The notes: a model not told the origin generated them from the sequence alone. A stretch of DNA of 64,000 bases from Fodinibius sp036381435 (GCA_036381435.1 DASVCW010000039.1:1-64000), one strand, 5' to 3'; numbered from the stretch's first letter, positions 35,540 through 45,534 are shown. Numbers and translations: made by a program.

Positions 35540-36619
35540 GTGAAGCCTACAGACGTTACCAAACTCCGCTTGTTCACTCAGCAAATTGCAGGTTCGGAGT
35601 TTAAAAACCCTGCAAACCTTGTTCATTGGATGGGCGCAATGCAGGCGCAGAATTATTCTATGGCAAAATGGGCGGTTGGTGTACGACTACCAAATTCAAC
35701 AGATAAAATCGTTGAAGCTGCTGTTGATGAGGGTGAAATTATCAGAACGCATCTACTGCGTCCCACCTGGCATTTGGTTGCGGCAAGTGACATCCACTGG
35801 ATGCTTGAACTGACAGCCCCACGGATTAAGGCATCAATGAAATCAAGGCATGAACAGTTAGGACTTACCCCCTCACTTATTTCAAAAAGCAATAAACTGT
35901 TAGAAGAAGTCCTGAGGGGTGGCAATCATTTAACCCGAGGTGAGTTAAAGGCCGAATTCAAAAAGATTAATATTGAGACTGACAATAACCGCATCTCTCA
36001 CCTTCTGCTTCGGGCTGAATTAGACGGGGTGATATGTAGCGGGCGATCAAAAGGCAACAGTCAAACTTATGCTTTGCTTGATGAAAGAGTTCCGGAGAAA
36101 AAATCTCTTAGCAGGAATGAAGCGCTGGCAGAGTTGGCCCGAAGGTATTTTTCGAGTCACGGTCCCGCTACTGTGAATGATTTTGCCTGGTGGTCGGGAT
36201 TGACACTCACCGATTCAAGAAAGGCTTTGGAAATGGTTAAATCAGATTTTATTACGGATACTATTAACTCACAAACCTATTGGTTCTCCAATTCATTTTT
36301 CATTCCTGAACCTGATGAGCCTTCTGTTCATTTATTACCGGCTTATGATGAATTTATCATCAGTTACACTGACCGGGGTGCAACTCTTTCAGGTGAACAT
36401 AATGATAAGGCGATTTCAAAAAATGGAATGTTCTGGCCGGTTGTTATTGTGAACGGACAGGTAGCAGGCCTGTGGAAACGGACTATAAAAGGAAATAAAG
36501 TAAATTTGGAGGTCGAACCTTTTCAGCCGTTTTCAAAAACCGTTAAAGATTTAATTGAAAAAAAAGCCACTTCATTCGGAGATTTTTTAGGCAAAAAAGC
36601 AGAAGAAGTGACTATGTAG
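35540..36619 (+). CDS. Winged-helix DNA-binding protein, AlkZ/YcaQ-like family
   Basis: 359 aa starting at a GTG (no in-frame ATG nearby). It matches the HTH_42 family: V-H-W-M-G-A-M-Q-A-Q-N-Y near residue 30, R-T-H-L-L-R-P-T-W-H near 72, and a later L-L-P-A-Y-D-E-F-I-I segment. The Q-A-Q motif corresponds to the Q-x-Q catalytic motif of AlkZ-type glycosylases that unhook DNA crosslinks. Repair function is an inference from the family. Confidence 0.8.
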   Translation: MKPTDVTKLRLFTQQIAGSEFKNPANLVHWMGAMQAQNYSMAKWAVGVRLPNSTDKIVEAAVDEGEIIRTHLLRPTWHLVAASDIHWMLELTAPRIKASMKSRHEQLGLTPSLISKSNKLLEEVLRGGNHLTRGELKAEFKKINIETDNNRISHLLLRAELDGVICSGRSKGNSQTYALLDERVPEKKSLSRNEALAELARRYFSSHGPATVNDFAWWSGLTLTDSRKALEMVKSDFITDTINSQTYWFSNSFFIPEPDEPSVHLLPAYDEFIISYTDRGATLSGEHNDKAISKNGMFWPVVIVNGQVAGLWKRTIKGNKVNLEVEPFQPFSKTVKDLIEKKATSFGDFLGKKAEEVTM

Positions 36620-36739
36620 ATCGGGATCTTGCCCGACAAAACAAAACTTTAACCCCGTTATTTTTGCAGAAATGCTAACTGCATCCAATTGATCATTACT
36701 TCAGGGTTAGTTGCTGATGGGTTGCAACCCATCCTACAT
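36615..36739. repeat. REP/BIME element
   Basis: Ends TGTAGATCGGGATCTTGCCC and GATGGGTTGCAACCCATCC are inverted copies of the family. It lies in the convergent gap between the AlkZ-like gene and the kinase and overlaps the kinase stop. Confidence 0.8.
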
Positions 36740-38239
36740 CGGCAGGGTAAACGAAAAAGTTGAGCCTTTACCTTCTTCGCTTTTTACCTGAATATTGCCA
36801 CCATGACGCTTAATAACTTCTGAAGCGACATAAAGTCCCATCCCGAGCCCTTTGATTTCACTTTTTTGCATAGCACCCCGGTAAAAACGGTCAAAAATAT
36901 GTTTTTGGTCTTCTTGGGAAATGCCTATGCCAAAATCCTGCACTGAAACTGTCAGCTGCTCATCGGCCTTCATTTCAATAATAATATCACCGCCATCGGG
37001 AGCATATTTAATAGCGTTTGTAAGCAAATTTAGCAGCACCTGCCCGATTCGCTGCTTGTCGCCCATCACGCAATGTTGTTTTAAATCACCCCGCAGATCA
37101 ATAGTATGTTTAGCCGTTTTTGCCTGTGCCACTTCAGCCGTTTCTTTTACCAGGGCAGTGATATTAAACTCCTTTTGGTTGAGTTCCAGTTCAACCTTTT
37201 CCATTCTTGCGGCATCAAGCAGATCGTCGGTAAGAGTGGCTATTTGGGAAAGCTGGCTTTCAACTTTAGAAAAATTTTTGAGCGATTTTTCTACTTCGCC
37301 CTGTTCAATATGCATTTTTGTGGTTTCTAAAAAGAGCTTCATTACCGTGAGCGGAGTATTTAGCTCATGGTAAACCATTTTAATGAAATCATTCTTGCTT
37401 TCTTCAAGCCTCTTGCGACCGGTAATATCAGTTAAAACACCGCAAAGCTTGTAGGACTCGTGGGTCAAATCAAATAAGGGGTATTTTACAGAAAGATAGT
37501 AGCGGGGGCCATTTTTATGCGAAATACTTTCTTCCGATTTGATGGTTTTTCCGGTGTGAAGTATTTTTTCATCATTTTTATGAAGGATTTCTGCCGTTTC
37601 GCTGGAAAAAAGATCGGAATCCCTTTTCCCTTTTATATCGGCATTCCCCAGGCCGAATACTTCTTCAAACTCACGATTGACCATCAGATAACGGCTCTCG
37701 GCATCTTTCAAATAAATGATCGTCTGGGCACCGTCAATAATACTTTGCAGCAACTGTCTGTCGTCTTCTGCCTGCTTTCGCCCGATCTGTTCACGAATAC
37801 GAGCGATGCGTTCATCCATCAATGCCTGCTCATCTTTTCGCCGCTGACTGATATCCCGGATAATGAAAACAACCTGGTTGATTTTTGGAATAAATGATGT
37901 GGTGATGCTGACCGTTAGCTCACTTTTACCCTGAAGCGTATACCTGCCCGATAGTGGTTCAAAACCTTCCCGGCTTAGCACCCGCTGATAATCATTTTTC
38001 TCTAACCGCTTCTGCCCCCTGGACAATGTTAAAATTTCCCACACAGGTACACCCAGAAGGGTGATGGGCGATTTGCCTGTCATTTCAGCAATTGCATCGT
38101 TAGCATAAATAGTTTTCAAATTATCGCCGGCTACCAAAATACCCTCTCCCATATTGGCCAGTACAAGATCCATCCACCCCAGAGATGCCTGAAGATCAGA
38201 TATTACCTGCTTGTAATTTTTCCGTTTGATGTCTTCCAT
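36734..38239 (-). CDS. PAS-domain sensor histidine kinase
   Basis: 501 aa without membrane helices. Two PAS units (about 18-135 and 160-280) precede a HisKA domain with phospho-acceptor in M-V-Y-H-E-L-N-T-P-L, then HATPase motifs N-L-L-T-N-A-I-K-Y-A, D-F-G-I-G-I and F-D-R-F-Y-R-G...G-L-G-M-G-L. It would sense a cytoplasmic signal and phosphorylate a response regulator that is not in the window. It follows a small PAS gene by 3 bp. Confidence 0.93.
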   Translation of the reverse strand: MEDIKRKNYKQVISDLQASLGWMDLVLANMGEGILVAGDNLKTIYANDAIAEMTGKSPITLLGVPVWEILTLSRGQKRLEKNDYQRVLSREGFEPLSGRYTLQGKSELTVSITTSFIPKINQVVFIIRDISQRRKDEQALMDERIARIREQIGRKQAEDDRQLLQSIIDGAQTIIYLKDAESRYLMVNREFEEVFGLGNADIKGKRDSDLFSSETAEILHKNDEKILHTGKTIKSEESISHKNGPRYYLSVKYPLFDLTHESYKLCGVLTDITGRKRLEESKNDFIKMVYHELNTPLTVMKLFLETTKMHIEQGEVEKSLKNFSKVESQLSQIATLTDDLLDAARMEKVELELNQKEFNITALVKETAEVAQAKTAKHTIDLRGDLKQHCVMGDKQRIGQVLLNLLTNAIKYAPDGGDIIIEMKADEQLTVSVQDFGIGISQEDQKHIFDRFYRGAMQKSEIKGLGMGLYVASEVIKRHGGNIQVKSEEGKGSTFSFTLPM

Positions 38240-38242
38240 AGC

Positions 38243-38599
38243 TCATTCTCCAGTTTGGGGATCAAGAAGCGCAGCAAATTGCCACTCCCCATCCTTTTTT
38301 TCGCCGGTGATAAAATGGGCAGCTTTTCGAACCGAACCATCCTTGCAATAAACCGGAAGGGAAATTTTTTTGTCTAATATTCGATGAGCTTCGGTGCTGA
38401 GAAAACGGGCAAAGCCAAGATTATGGGCATCGCGCGTATATGGCGGCAGAATGATAGTGAGAGCATTGCCTACCAGATCGTCTTCACTCCAGCCGTACTC
38501 ATCTTCAAAAGAACGATTAATAAAAAAGATAATGCCATCCTGACCCGCTGCAATGACAGGAATTTCTTTTTCATCCAAAATTTCCTCAAAACGACTCAT
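38243..38599 (-). CDS. Stand-alone PAS-domain protein
   Basis: 118 aa, one PAS domain: I-P-V-I-A-A-G-Q-D-G-I-I-F-F-I-N-R-S-F-E-D-E-Y-G-W and G-N-A-L-T-I-I-L-P-P-Y-T-R-D-A-H-N. It is translationally linked to the kinase downstream (3-bp gap) and probably supplies its input or forms a heterodimer with the kinase PAS domains. No output domain is present. Confidence 0.9.
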   Translation of the reverse strand: MSRFEEILDEKEIPVIAAGQDGIIFFINRSFEDEYGWSEDDLVGNALTIILPPYTRDAHNLGFARFLSTEAHRILDKKISLPVYCKDGSVRKAAHFITGEKKDGEWQFAALLDPQTGE

Positions 38600-38830
38600 T
38601 TTCCCCTGACTTTATTCATGGTTGAATTTTTATCAAACAGGAGTTCGGGTTGATTTGTTTCAGCTTCACTCTGTAACTAAATCAATTAAAAAATATTATT
38701 TGTCGGTAAGTAATCTTTGTTTAATTGGCCGTAAAGGGGACTTTGGCGACTTCCTTTTTCAAAAATACCCCCTTTTTAAGATTAGGGGTGAAAGGAATAA
38801 AACTTTTGAGTGATGCCTTAGCAATCCATT

Positions 38831-39301
38831 CTACAAGTTCACAAAGAAATAATACCCTATAACGCCGGAAGCGATTACCTTGAGAATAGTGCCCATCAGA
38901 AAGCCTGCAAAAGATCCTAATGCTGACCTGATAGCTTTGTCTGATGTCTTACCCGCTATTAATTCACCCGCAAAAGCACCTATTAACGGACCCAGAATCA
39001 TACCGAAGGGCGGAAAAAAGAATATACCGGCGATGAGCCCTATCACACTTCCCCAAACCCCATAAGGAGAGCCACCAAATTTTTTAGTTCCCCAGGCGGG
39101 GATGATGTAATCTAAAGCCACTATTACAGCTACAATTAGTGCCCAGATGATCAGAAACTGTAACGAAAACGGAGCTTCCGCAAACTGGAGCAGTACTAAT
39201 CCCACATAACTCAGCGGCGGACCGGGAAGCACAGGTAAGAGTGATCCCAGGAAGCCGGTAACAATGCAGCCAATACCGATAATGATTAAAACTGTTTCCA
39301 T
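38831..39301 (-). CDS. DUF456 membrane protein
   Basis: 156 aa with four to five hydrophobic helices. DUF456 marks: G-F-L-G-S-L-L-P-V-L-P-G-P-P-L-S-Y near the start, I-I-P-A-W-G-T-K-K-F-G-G-S in the middle, and G-P-L-I-G-A-F-A-G-E-L-I. Function unknown across the family. It is monocistronic; a REP element lies upstream at 39349-39471. Confidence 0.92.
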   Translation of the reverse strand: METVLIIIGIGCIVTGFLGSLLPVLPGPPLSYVGLVLLQFAEAPFSLQFLIIWALIVAVIVALDYIIPAWGTKKFGGSPYGVWGSVIGLIAGIFFFPPFGMILGPLIGAFAGELIAGKTSDKAIRSALGSFAGFLMGTILKVIASGVIGYYFFVNL

Positions 39302-39348
39302 AGCATTTTTTACCCGTCAGTTATTTAATGTTTTTAACTTACAAAATA

Positions 39349-39471
39349 TGTAGGTCGGATTGCTAGCACAGGGATAAATATTTTTAAACGCTTACTTTTT
39401 TAAAACCCAGCTATTTTTATGCAACCCTATTCCTATGAGCTTCGGTGACAGGTTAGCAACCCATCCTACAT
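39349..39471. repeat. REP/BIME element
   Basis: Left end TGTAGGTCGGATTGCTAGC and right end GGTTAGCAACCCATCCTACA, family inverted ends with a 75-bp core, between the DUF456 and amidohydrolase genes. Confidence 0.78.
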
Positions 39472-39479
39472 AAACTCAC

Positions 39480-40886
39480 TTATGGAGATTGAAGGAATGG
39501 CTGAATCTCTTCCGGCCCTTCTATTACTACATTACCCTGCAGAATAACAGCGTAAATGTCTTCGGTATTCTCTATATCCTCAAGAGGATTGCTATTGAGA
39601 AGAACGAGATCAGCGACAAACCCCTGCTGTACCTTTCCATAGCTGTTAGAAACCCCAAAAAAAGCAGGACCGTTTATCACAGAAGTTTGCAAGGCCTCCA
39701 GAGGGCTCAATCCTGCAGCAACCAGCTCCTGAAGCTCCTTGTGTAACGAAATACCCGGATATACAAAAGAATTAAACGGACCACTATCGGATCCCGCCAA
39801 CAGCGGAATGCCCGCTTCGTGGATATCCGGTATCATATCCATAAACTTCGCTCTTAAATTCCGACGACGCTCAATCGCTTCAGCACTACTCCGGCGGGCA
39901 GCCTGCAACCGGCCCCGGTACGTTTGCTGAATGCCCTCACCAATGTAATTCAAATATGTATCACCGGAATGGTCTACCTCATTCAGATAAGCAAGTACTT
40001 TTCCAATATAAAGTGTAGGAACTACCGCTGTTCCGGCATCCACCATCTGCTCGTAGGTTGCCGCAGCTGTATCAGCGTCATAAGTTTCGATGGCCTTTGT
40101 CAGGGCCTCCCAAAAACCATAGGTTCCTTCTCTGACTTCCCGCGTAATGGCTTCTTCTTTTGAAGATGAACCCTTGAGCAAGTAATACATATGTTCCGTC
40201 GCGTCCAACCCTCTTCCAACCGCTTCGTTAAAATCTACCGTAAAGGGCATATGACCGGTAACCGGAAGCCCGCGTTTTTCCGCTTCTTCAATGGCTGCCA
40301 GATATACTTCGGCAGAAATGCTGCTGTCATATAACTTCACATAGTCTACGTTCAGGGCTTCCAGAGAATCAAAAGCCGCGGGTACCTGGTCGGGAGATGT
40401 CAGCTCAATAGAGCCTGCCCATGTGGGATCGGCACCATCCAGTTTAGGCCCTGATGTAAAAATTTTCGGTCCTATAAGCTCCCCATTCTCAATCTTCTCC
40501 CTCCATTCAAGGACAGCAAGAGTCAAATCTCCGCCCGCATCACGAACGGTGGTTACGCCATTGGCAATAAAAAGCTTAAGCAAGTCTTTATTTTCATCAA
40601 TGAGGCTATCTCCCCCACGAAAGTGAACATGCATATCCCACAACCCCGGAATTACGTACTTCCCATTGGCTATTAGGGTATCGCTCGCAGCAATATTTTG
40701 ATTGCTGTTAAAGATGCCTACAATTTCCCCATCCCGTATTTCAATACTTTTATTGGTTAAGATTTCTCCGGTTTCTACATCCACAATGTTTGCACCGCGA
40801 ATGAGCAGATCAGCCGTTTTTTCTGTGTTGCTGCATGCCGTTATAAAGAAAACTGCTGTTAGAAAAAGTACTATTCTGGAAATCAT
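39480..40886 (-). CDS. Amidohydrolase-family lipoprotein
   Basis: 468 aa. The N-terminus has a lipobox (F-F-I-T-A-C), so it is likely exported and lipid-anchored. The amidohydrolase fold shows P-G-L-W-D-M-H-V-H, T-G-H-M-P-F, a carboxylated-Lys candidate in V-K-L-Y-D-S, and A-G-S-D-S-G-P-F. Similar exported amidohydrolases act on dipeptides or cyclic imides, but the substrate here is unknown. Monocistronic, with REP elements near both ends. Confidence 0.88.
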   Translation of the reverse strand: MISRIVLFLTAVFFITACSNTEKTADLLIRGANIVDVETGEILTNKSIEIRDGEIVGIFNSNQNIAASDTLIANGKYVIPGLWDMHVHFRGGDSLIDENKDLLKLFIANGVTTVRDAGGDLTLAVLEWREKIENGELIGPKIFTSGPKLDGADPTWAGSIELTSPDQVPAAFDSLEALNVDYVKLYDSSISAEVYLAAIEEAEKRGLPVTGHMPFTVDFNEAVGRGLDATEHMYYLLKGSSSKEEAITREVREGTYGFWEALTKAIETYDADTAAATYEQMVDAGTAVVPTLYIGKVLAYLNEVDHSGDTYLNYIGEGIQQTYRGRLQAARRSSAEAIERRRNLRAKFMDMIPDIHEAGIPLLAGSDSGPFNSFVYPGISLHKELQELVAAGLSPLEALQTSVINGPAFFGVSNSYGKVQQGFVADLVLLNSNPLEDIENTEDIYAVILQGNVVIEGPEEIQPFLQSP

Positions 40887-40929
40887 ATTTTATAAGTTTT
40901 ACTTTTAATAAAATTTTTGAACCAAATCT

Positions 40930-41059
40930 TGTAGGTCGGGCTGGTAACCCGACACCGGCTAACTTTAATAGACCTTAGCTAATTGAAATCATGTCTTACA
41001 TCTTATTTTAATGCGTGTTTAGCGATTTTACTTTGACGGGTTAGCAACCCGTCCTACAT
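40930..41059. repeat. REP/BIME element next to its transposase
   Basis: Ends TGTAGGTCGGGCTGGTAACC and TGACGGGTTAGCAACCCGTC. It abuts the 3' end of the RAYT pseudogene. Confidence 0.88.
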
Positions 41060-41669
41060 AAAGCTTTCCTTAAATTCTGGTTTGCAGTAGTTATACGGCC
41101 ATTCTTGCCAGTAATTAACCAAACCTGCCTTTATGGGATTATTCAAAGTATACCGAATAGTTTTTTCCAATTCATCCTGATTCCTTATTACCCGATCATA
41201 ACTTTCTGATTGCCAAAAAGCTCCTTTTCTGCCTAATGTTTTGTTACATTTTAATGCAGTATATCTTTTAAGACCTTTCATAATTTCTGTAATTGGAAAA
41301 CTTTTTGAAGAACTTGCATTATTAAGATGTTGGAAGACCAAATGAACATGGTTAGGCATTAAACAATAAACATATAAATCGTATTTCTTAGAATCTCTGT
41401 AATGCAAGGCCTCTTCAACAACTTGTGTAACAGGGATTTTTAAGCCATAAAGGACCATTTGACTCTTTATCTAATACTTGTTCATACTTCCTGAATATTT
41501 TTCTTTGTAGGCTCCCTTGATTCAACTCTGGTAAATCATGAAACTCTCTTCGCATTTCTTTCAATGTGTTGACAGTTTGCTTTGGCAATGACCCTGCTAA
41601 CCTAAACGTAATAAAATACTCTGCTCCTCTTGGTTGCCAATGCGGTAGTTTTCTTTGATAAAAATTCAT
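41054..41669 (-). pseudogene. REP-associated tyrosine transposase (RAYT), frameshifted
   Basis: Two frames form one protein. From ATG at 41669 it reads M-N-F-Y-Q-R-K-L-P-H-W-Q-P-R-G-A-E-Y-F-I-T-F-R-L, the RAYT N-terminus, through G-P-L-W-L-K-N-P, then breaks. One extra base in the short A or C runs at about 41433-41441 explains the change of frame into V-T-Q-V-V-E-E-A-L-H-Y-R-D, C-L-M-P-N-H-V-H-L-V (HUH site), S-Y-D-R-V-I-R, and R-Y-T-L-N-N-P-I-K-A-G-L-V. REP elements flank it directly. It is presumably the source of the GTAGGTCGG elements in this window. Confidence 0.9.
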
Positions 41670-41678
41670 AAACCAACC

Positions 41679-41886
41679 TGTAGGTCGGGTTGCCAACCCG
41701 ACACCTGTTAAATTATAAAGAGATTTACTTACTTGATAGCCGGTAACTTACCTTTAATAAAGATTTTAATTAAAAGAATATTGGCTGGGTTAAGGCTTTT
41801 CTGCTTTTACTGAAGATTGTCAGCCTAATTATAAATTAACTTTTGTTTTCAAAATTTATTTTGACGGGTTGGCAACCCGTCCTACA
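41679..41886. repeat. REP/BIME element next to its transposase
   Basis: Left end TGTAGGTCGGGTTGCCAACC at 41679-41705 and right end TGACGGGTTGGCAACCCGTC at 41862-41886, well conserved. It ends at the hutU stop codon and starts 10 bp upstream of the RAYT start. Confidence 0.9.
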
Positions 41887-43554
41887 TCACACCATCGGTA
41901 GATCTATATCCCGTTCTTTGGCGGTTTTTATAGCTTCATCATAGCCTGCATCGGCATGGCGCATCACTCCGCTGCCCGGATCGTTGGTGAGTACACGTTC
42001 GAGGCGTCGGCCGGCCATTTCTGTACCGTCGGCCACACAGACCATTCCGGCATGAATAGAATATCCAATTCCCACACCCCCTCCGTGGTGCAGCGATACC
42101 CAGCTTGCCCCACTTGCCGTATTCAGCATCGCGTTGAGCAACGGCCAGTCGGCAATAGCGTCCGAGCCGTCTTTCATGCCTTCAGTCTCGCGATTAGGTG
42201 ATGCCACCGAACCCGTATCCAAATGATCACGTCCAATCACCAGCGGAGCATCCACTTTCCCTTTCTTCACCAGCCAATTGAATTTAGCTCCCATCTCGGC
42301 GCGTTCGCCGTACTCCAGCCAGCAAATTCGCGATGGCAATCCCTGGAAATGAACCTGCTCCTGCGCTTTGTGAATCCACCGGTTGAGGGCTTCTTTTTCG
42401 GGAAATGTTTCGAGCACTGCTTTGTCGGTAGCGGCAATATCTTCGGGATTACCTGAAAGCGCCGCCCAGCGAAACGGACCCGAACCACGGCAAAAAAGCG
42501 GACGGATGAAAGCAGGTACAAAACCGGGAAAATCAAAAGCTTCTTTCATTCCGCGACGATCAGCAACCTGTCCCCGCAAATTGTTGCCGTAATCAAAAGT
42601 AACCGCTCCCTTTTCCTGCATTTTCAGCATTGTTTCTACATGCATTACCATCGAATCAAGCACTGCCTCCTGGTACATTTCGAAATTCAATTCACGTTCT
42701 TCGGCCGCTTCTTCAAGCGACATTCCGGCCGGAATGTATCCCAGTTGCAGATCATGAGCTGAAGTTTGGTCGGTAAGCACATCAGGAATCACTCCTTTTT
42801 CAAGCATTTCAGGTAGAATTTCGGCTACATTTCCCAAAAGTCCGATAGAAAGTGCTTCACCCTTTTCTTTGGCGTTTAACGCTTTTTCAATCGCTTCATC
42901 CAGATCAGTACATTTTTCATCACAATAGCCCGTTTCCACGCGCCGGTCAATGCGGTGCTCATCCACTTCGATTCCGATGAATGATGCTCCGTTCATGGTA
43001 GCGGACAGTGGCTGTGCGCCGCCCATGCCGCCAAGTCCCGCCGTAACTACAAGCTTTCCTTTAAGGGAACCATCAAATTTTTGGCGGGCACATTCTGCGA
43101 AGGTTTCATAGGTACCCTGCAAAATGCCCTGCGTGCCGATGTAGATCCATGAGCCGGCGGTCATTTGTCCGTACATGGTGAGCCCCATTTTGTCGAGGCG
43201 CCGGAACTCATCCCAGTTAGCCCACTTTGGCACCAAATGAGCATTGGCGATAAGCACGCGGGGAGCCTCTTCATGTGTCCGAAAAACGCCCACCGGTTTT
43301 CCGCTTTGTACGAGCAGGGTTTCATCATTTTCAAGACGTTTTAATGTTTCAACTATTTTATGGTAGCTCTCCCAATTTCTGGCGGCTTTACCTCCTCCCC
43401 CATAGACGATGAGTTCATCCGGCTTTTCGGCTACATCGGGATCAAGGTTATTCATCAGCATCCGCAGGGCGGCCTCCTGATGCCAGCCTTTACAGTTTAA
43501 TTTTGTTCCTGTTGGTGCTTTGATGTTTTTGACAACCCCTGTATTTATACTCAT
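41887..43554 (-). CDS. hutU: Urocanate hydratase
   Basis: 555 aa, full family length. Marks include G-K-A-A-R-N-W-E-S-Y, Q-T-S-A-H-D, and the NAD-binding G-G-M-G-G-A-Q-P. It turns urocanate into imidazolonepropionate, step two of histidine degradation. It lies 14 kb from hutH and hutI, so the hut set is dispersed. Its stop touches a REP element. Confidence 0.97.
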   Translation of the reverse strand: MSINTGVVKNIKAPTGTKLNCKGWHQEAALRMLMNNLDPDVAEKPDELIVYGGGGKAARNWESYHKIVETLKRLENDETLLVQSGKPVGVFRTHEEAPRVLIANAHLVPKWANWDEFRRLDKMGLTMYGQMTAGSWIYIGTQGILQGTYETFAECARQKFDGSLKGKLVVTAGLGGMGGAQPLSATMNGASFIGIEVDEHRIDRRVETGYCDEKCTDLDEAIEKALNAKEKGEALSIGLLGNVAEILPEMLEKGVIPDVLTDQTSAHDLQLGYIPAGMSLEEAAEERELNFEMYQEAVLDSMVMHVETMLKMQEKGAVTFDYGNNLRGQVADRRGMKEAFDFPGFVPAFIRPLFCRGSGPFRWAALSGNPEDIAATDKAVLETFPEKEALNRWIHKAQEQVHFQGLPSRICWLEYGERAEMGAKFNWLVKKGKVDAPLVIGRDHLDTGSVASPNRETEGMKDGSDAIADWPLLNAMLNTASGASWVSLHHGGGVGIGYSIHAGMVCVADGTEMAGRRLERVLTNDPGSGVMRHADAGYDEAIKTAKERDIDLPMV

Positions 43555-43599
43555 TTCAACGATTATTTTAATCCTGATTTTCTGGAAAGGTAAAAAATA

Positions 43600-43685
43600 T
43601 ATCTCGTATTGCGTATTCCGTATTCAACAATTCCCGGCTTTTTCATTATGAATACCCCTAAATACGCAATACGCACTACGTAATA
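43600..43685. repeat. Inverted repeat (CGTATTGCGTATT / AATACGCAATACG)
   Basis: CGTATTGCGTATTCCG and AATACGCAATACGCACTACG are inverted around a 35-bp core in the divergent gap between hutU and the POT transporter; likely a further dispersed element. Confidence 0.6.
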
Positions 43686-43782
43686 TCCTATTTGCTTCCG
43701 TAAGGCGGTTTAATTATAATATACCGGCATGACGGCAAAATAAAGTTTCAGCATCATATCTTGAATTAAATCTACATTACTA

Positions 43783-45477
43783 ATGGCAAACGGACAATCG
43801 GGGGCATTAGACCCTTCAGCAAAGAAAGACTTTTTTGGCCATCCTCGCGGCCTGGCCACCCTATTTTTCACTGAATTCTGGGAACGCTTCAGTTATTATG
43901 GAATGCGCGCGCTGCTTGTGCTTTTTATGGCAGACGCGGCTATAGGTGCTAACCCCGGCCTGGGTTTCAGCATTGGAAAAGCCACCGCTATTTATGGATT
44001 ATATACCTTCTTCGTTTATGTACTCTCCCTGCCCGGCGGTTGGATTGCCGATAATTTATGGGGACAGCGAAAGTCAGTATTTGTAGGTGGTTGTATTATT
44101 GCTGCGGGTCACTTTAGTATGGCGATTCCCACCACGATATTTTTCTTTATTGGTTTAGGACTGATCGCCATCGGTACCGGTTTACTCAAGCCTAATGTGA
44201 GCTCGATGGTTGGTGAAATTTATCCCGAAGGCGGTGCGCGACGCGACGCAGGATTTTCCATTTTCTACATGGGTATTAACTTTGGTGCTATCTTAGGGCC
44301 GCTGCTTTGTGGTTTGTTGGGTGAAGGCTACAACTGGCATCTGGGTTTTTCGTTAGCAGGTATAGGAATGGTTCTGGGACTTATTTCTTATAAATACGGC
44401 GATAAGTTTCTTGGAGATGCCGGTATGCTGAAAACGGATGAAAGCCGGGAAACATTAAATAGCAGAAGCCGGAGGTTCTATGGCATCCTTTCTGTTGTTG
44501 CTGCAATAATCGTTTTGTTCGGCTTTTTGATGAGTTCAGGAACTATCAACATCACCCTTGAAACGCTGGCTACTTATCTTGGTTATGCTGCCGTTGGCAT
44601 TACGGTAATCTTCTTTGGTTATATTATATTCTTTGGCGGCCATACCACTGATGAAAAGAAAAAACTGGGTGTTATCTTTTGGCTTTTCATTCTGGCCGCA
44701 CTTTTCTGGAGCGGTTTTGAGCAGGCAGGCTCATCTATAAACCTTTTCACCGAAAGAATGGTTGACCGCGAGTTTGGTCCTGCCAGCTGGCTGGCAACCT
44801 GGGGCGCTCCTGTGTTAACCATTTTAATTGCTATTCCGGTACTTTATGGGGTTTACCGGGTTTTTAAGCGTGAAACGTTATGGCCGGTCGCAAAATGGAT
44901 TATCGGTGTCGCTTCCATTGGAATTCTCGTTTTACTTTATACACTCTTTAGCAAAATTGGAAACCAGTGGGTAGCACCCGCAAGTACGTTGCAGCTTATA
45001 AATCCAACATTCATTGTTATCCTGGCCCCTGTTTTTGGCTGGCTTTGGACCTGGCTGGCATCCCGAAATGCTAATCCGTCTATTCCTGTAAAGTTTGGAC
45101 TGGGCTTGCTAGGGCTATCAGCAGGATTTTTTGTTCTTTCGTGGGGAGCTGCCAATTCGGTTGGAGTAAATTCAGTCGGTATCTCATGGTTAATTGTCAC
45201 CTACTTTTTGCACACTTGCGGCGAACTGGCATTATCACCCGTAGGACTTTCATCCATGACTAAACTGGCGCCTAAAGGACGCGTCAGTCAAATGATGGGA
45301 ATCTGGTTTGTTGCTGCTGCTTTGGGTAACCTTTTTGCAGGCCTGGTAGCAGGATCTCTTGAAACACTGGAACCCAGCAGCCTTTTCTGGAGCGTTGCCA
45401 TGATCGTTGGCGGCGGTGGTGTTGTGGCGCTGTTAGCCAGTCCGTTTGTCAGACGCTTGATGGGTGATGTAGAATAG
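43783..45477 (+). CDS. POT-family (proton-dependent) peptide transporter
   Basis: 564 aa, 12 to 14 membrane helices. The POT signature F-T-E-F-W-E-R-F-S-Y-Y-G (the E-x-x-E-R-F-x-Y-Y motif that couples protons) is at about residue 22-33, and G-G-W-I-A-D-N-L-W-G-Q-R is the MFS loop motif. F-S-I-F-Y-M-G-I-N-F-G is the second POT signature. It takes up di- and tripeptides with H+. Monocistronic, followed by a terminator and REP element. Confidence 0.93.
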   Translation: MANGQSGALDPSAKKDFFGHPRGLATLFFTEFWERFSYYGMRALLVLFMADAAIGANPGLGFSIGKATAIYGLYTFFVYVLSLPGGWIADNLWGQRKSVFVGGCIIAAGHFSMAIPTTIFFFIGLGLIAIGTGLLKPNVSSMVGEIYPEGGARRDAGFSIFYMGINFGAILGPLLCGLLGEGYNWHLGFSLAGIGMVLGLISYKYGDKFLGDAGMLKTDESRETLNSRSRRFYGILSVVAAIIVLFGFLMSSGTINITLETLATYLGYAAVGITVIFFGYIIFFGGHTTDEKKKLGVIFWLFILAALFWSGFEQAGSSINLFTERMVDREFGPASWLATWGAPVLTILIAIPVLYGVYRVFKRETLWPVAKWIIGVASIGILVLLYTLFSKIGNQWVAPASTLQLINPTFIVILAPVFGWLWTWLASRNANPSIPVKFGLGLLGLSAGFFVLSWGAANSVGVNSVGISWLIVTYFLHTCGELALSPVGLSSMTKLAPKGRVSQMMGIWFVAAALGNLFAGLVAGSLETLEPSSLFWSVAMIVGGGGVVALLASPFVRRLMGDVE

Positions 45478-45534
45478 AATCTATCGCAGATTGATCCGAT
45501 TTTGAGATTGCACTGATTTAGCTTCCAAATTATT

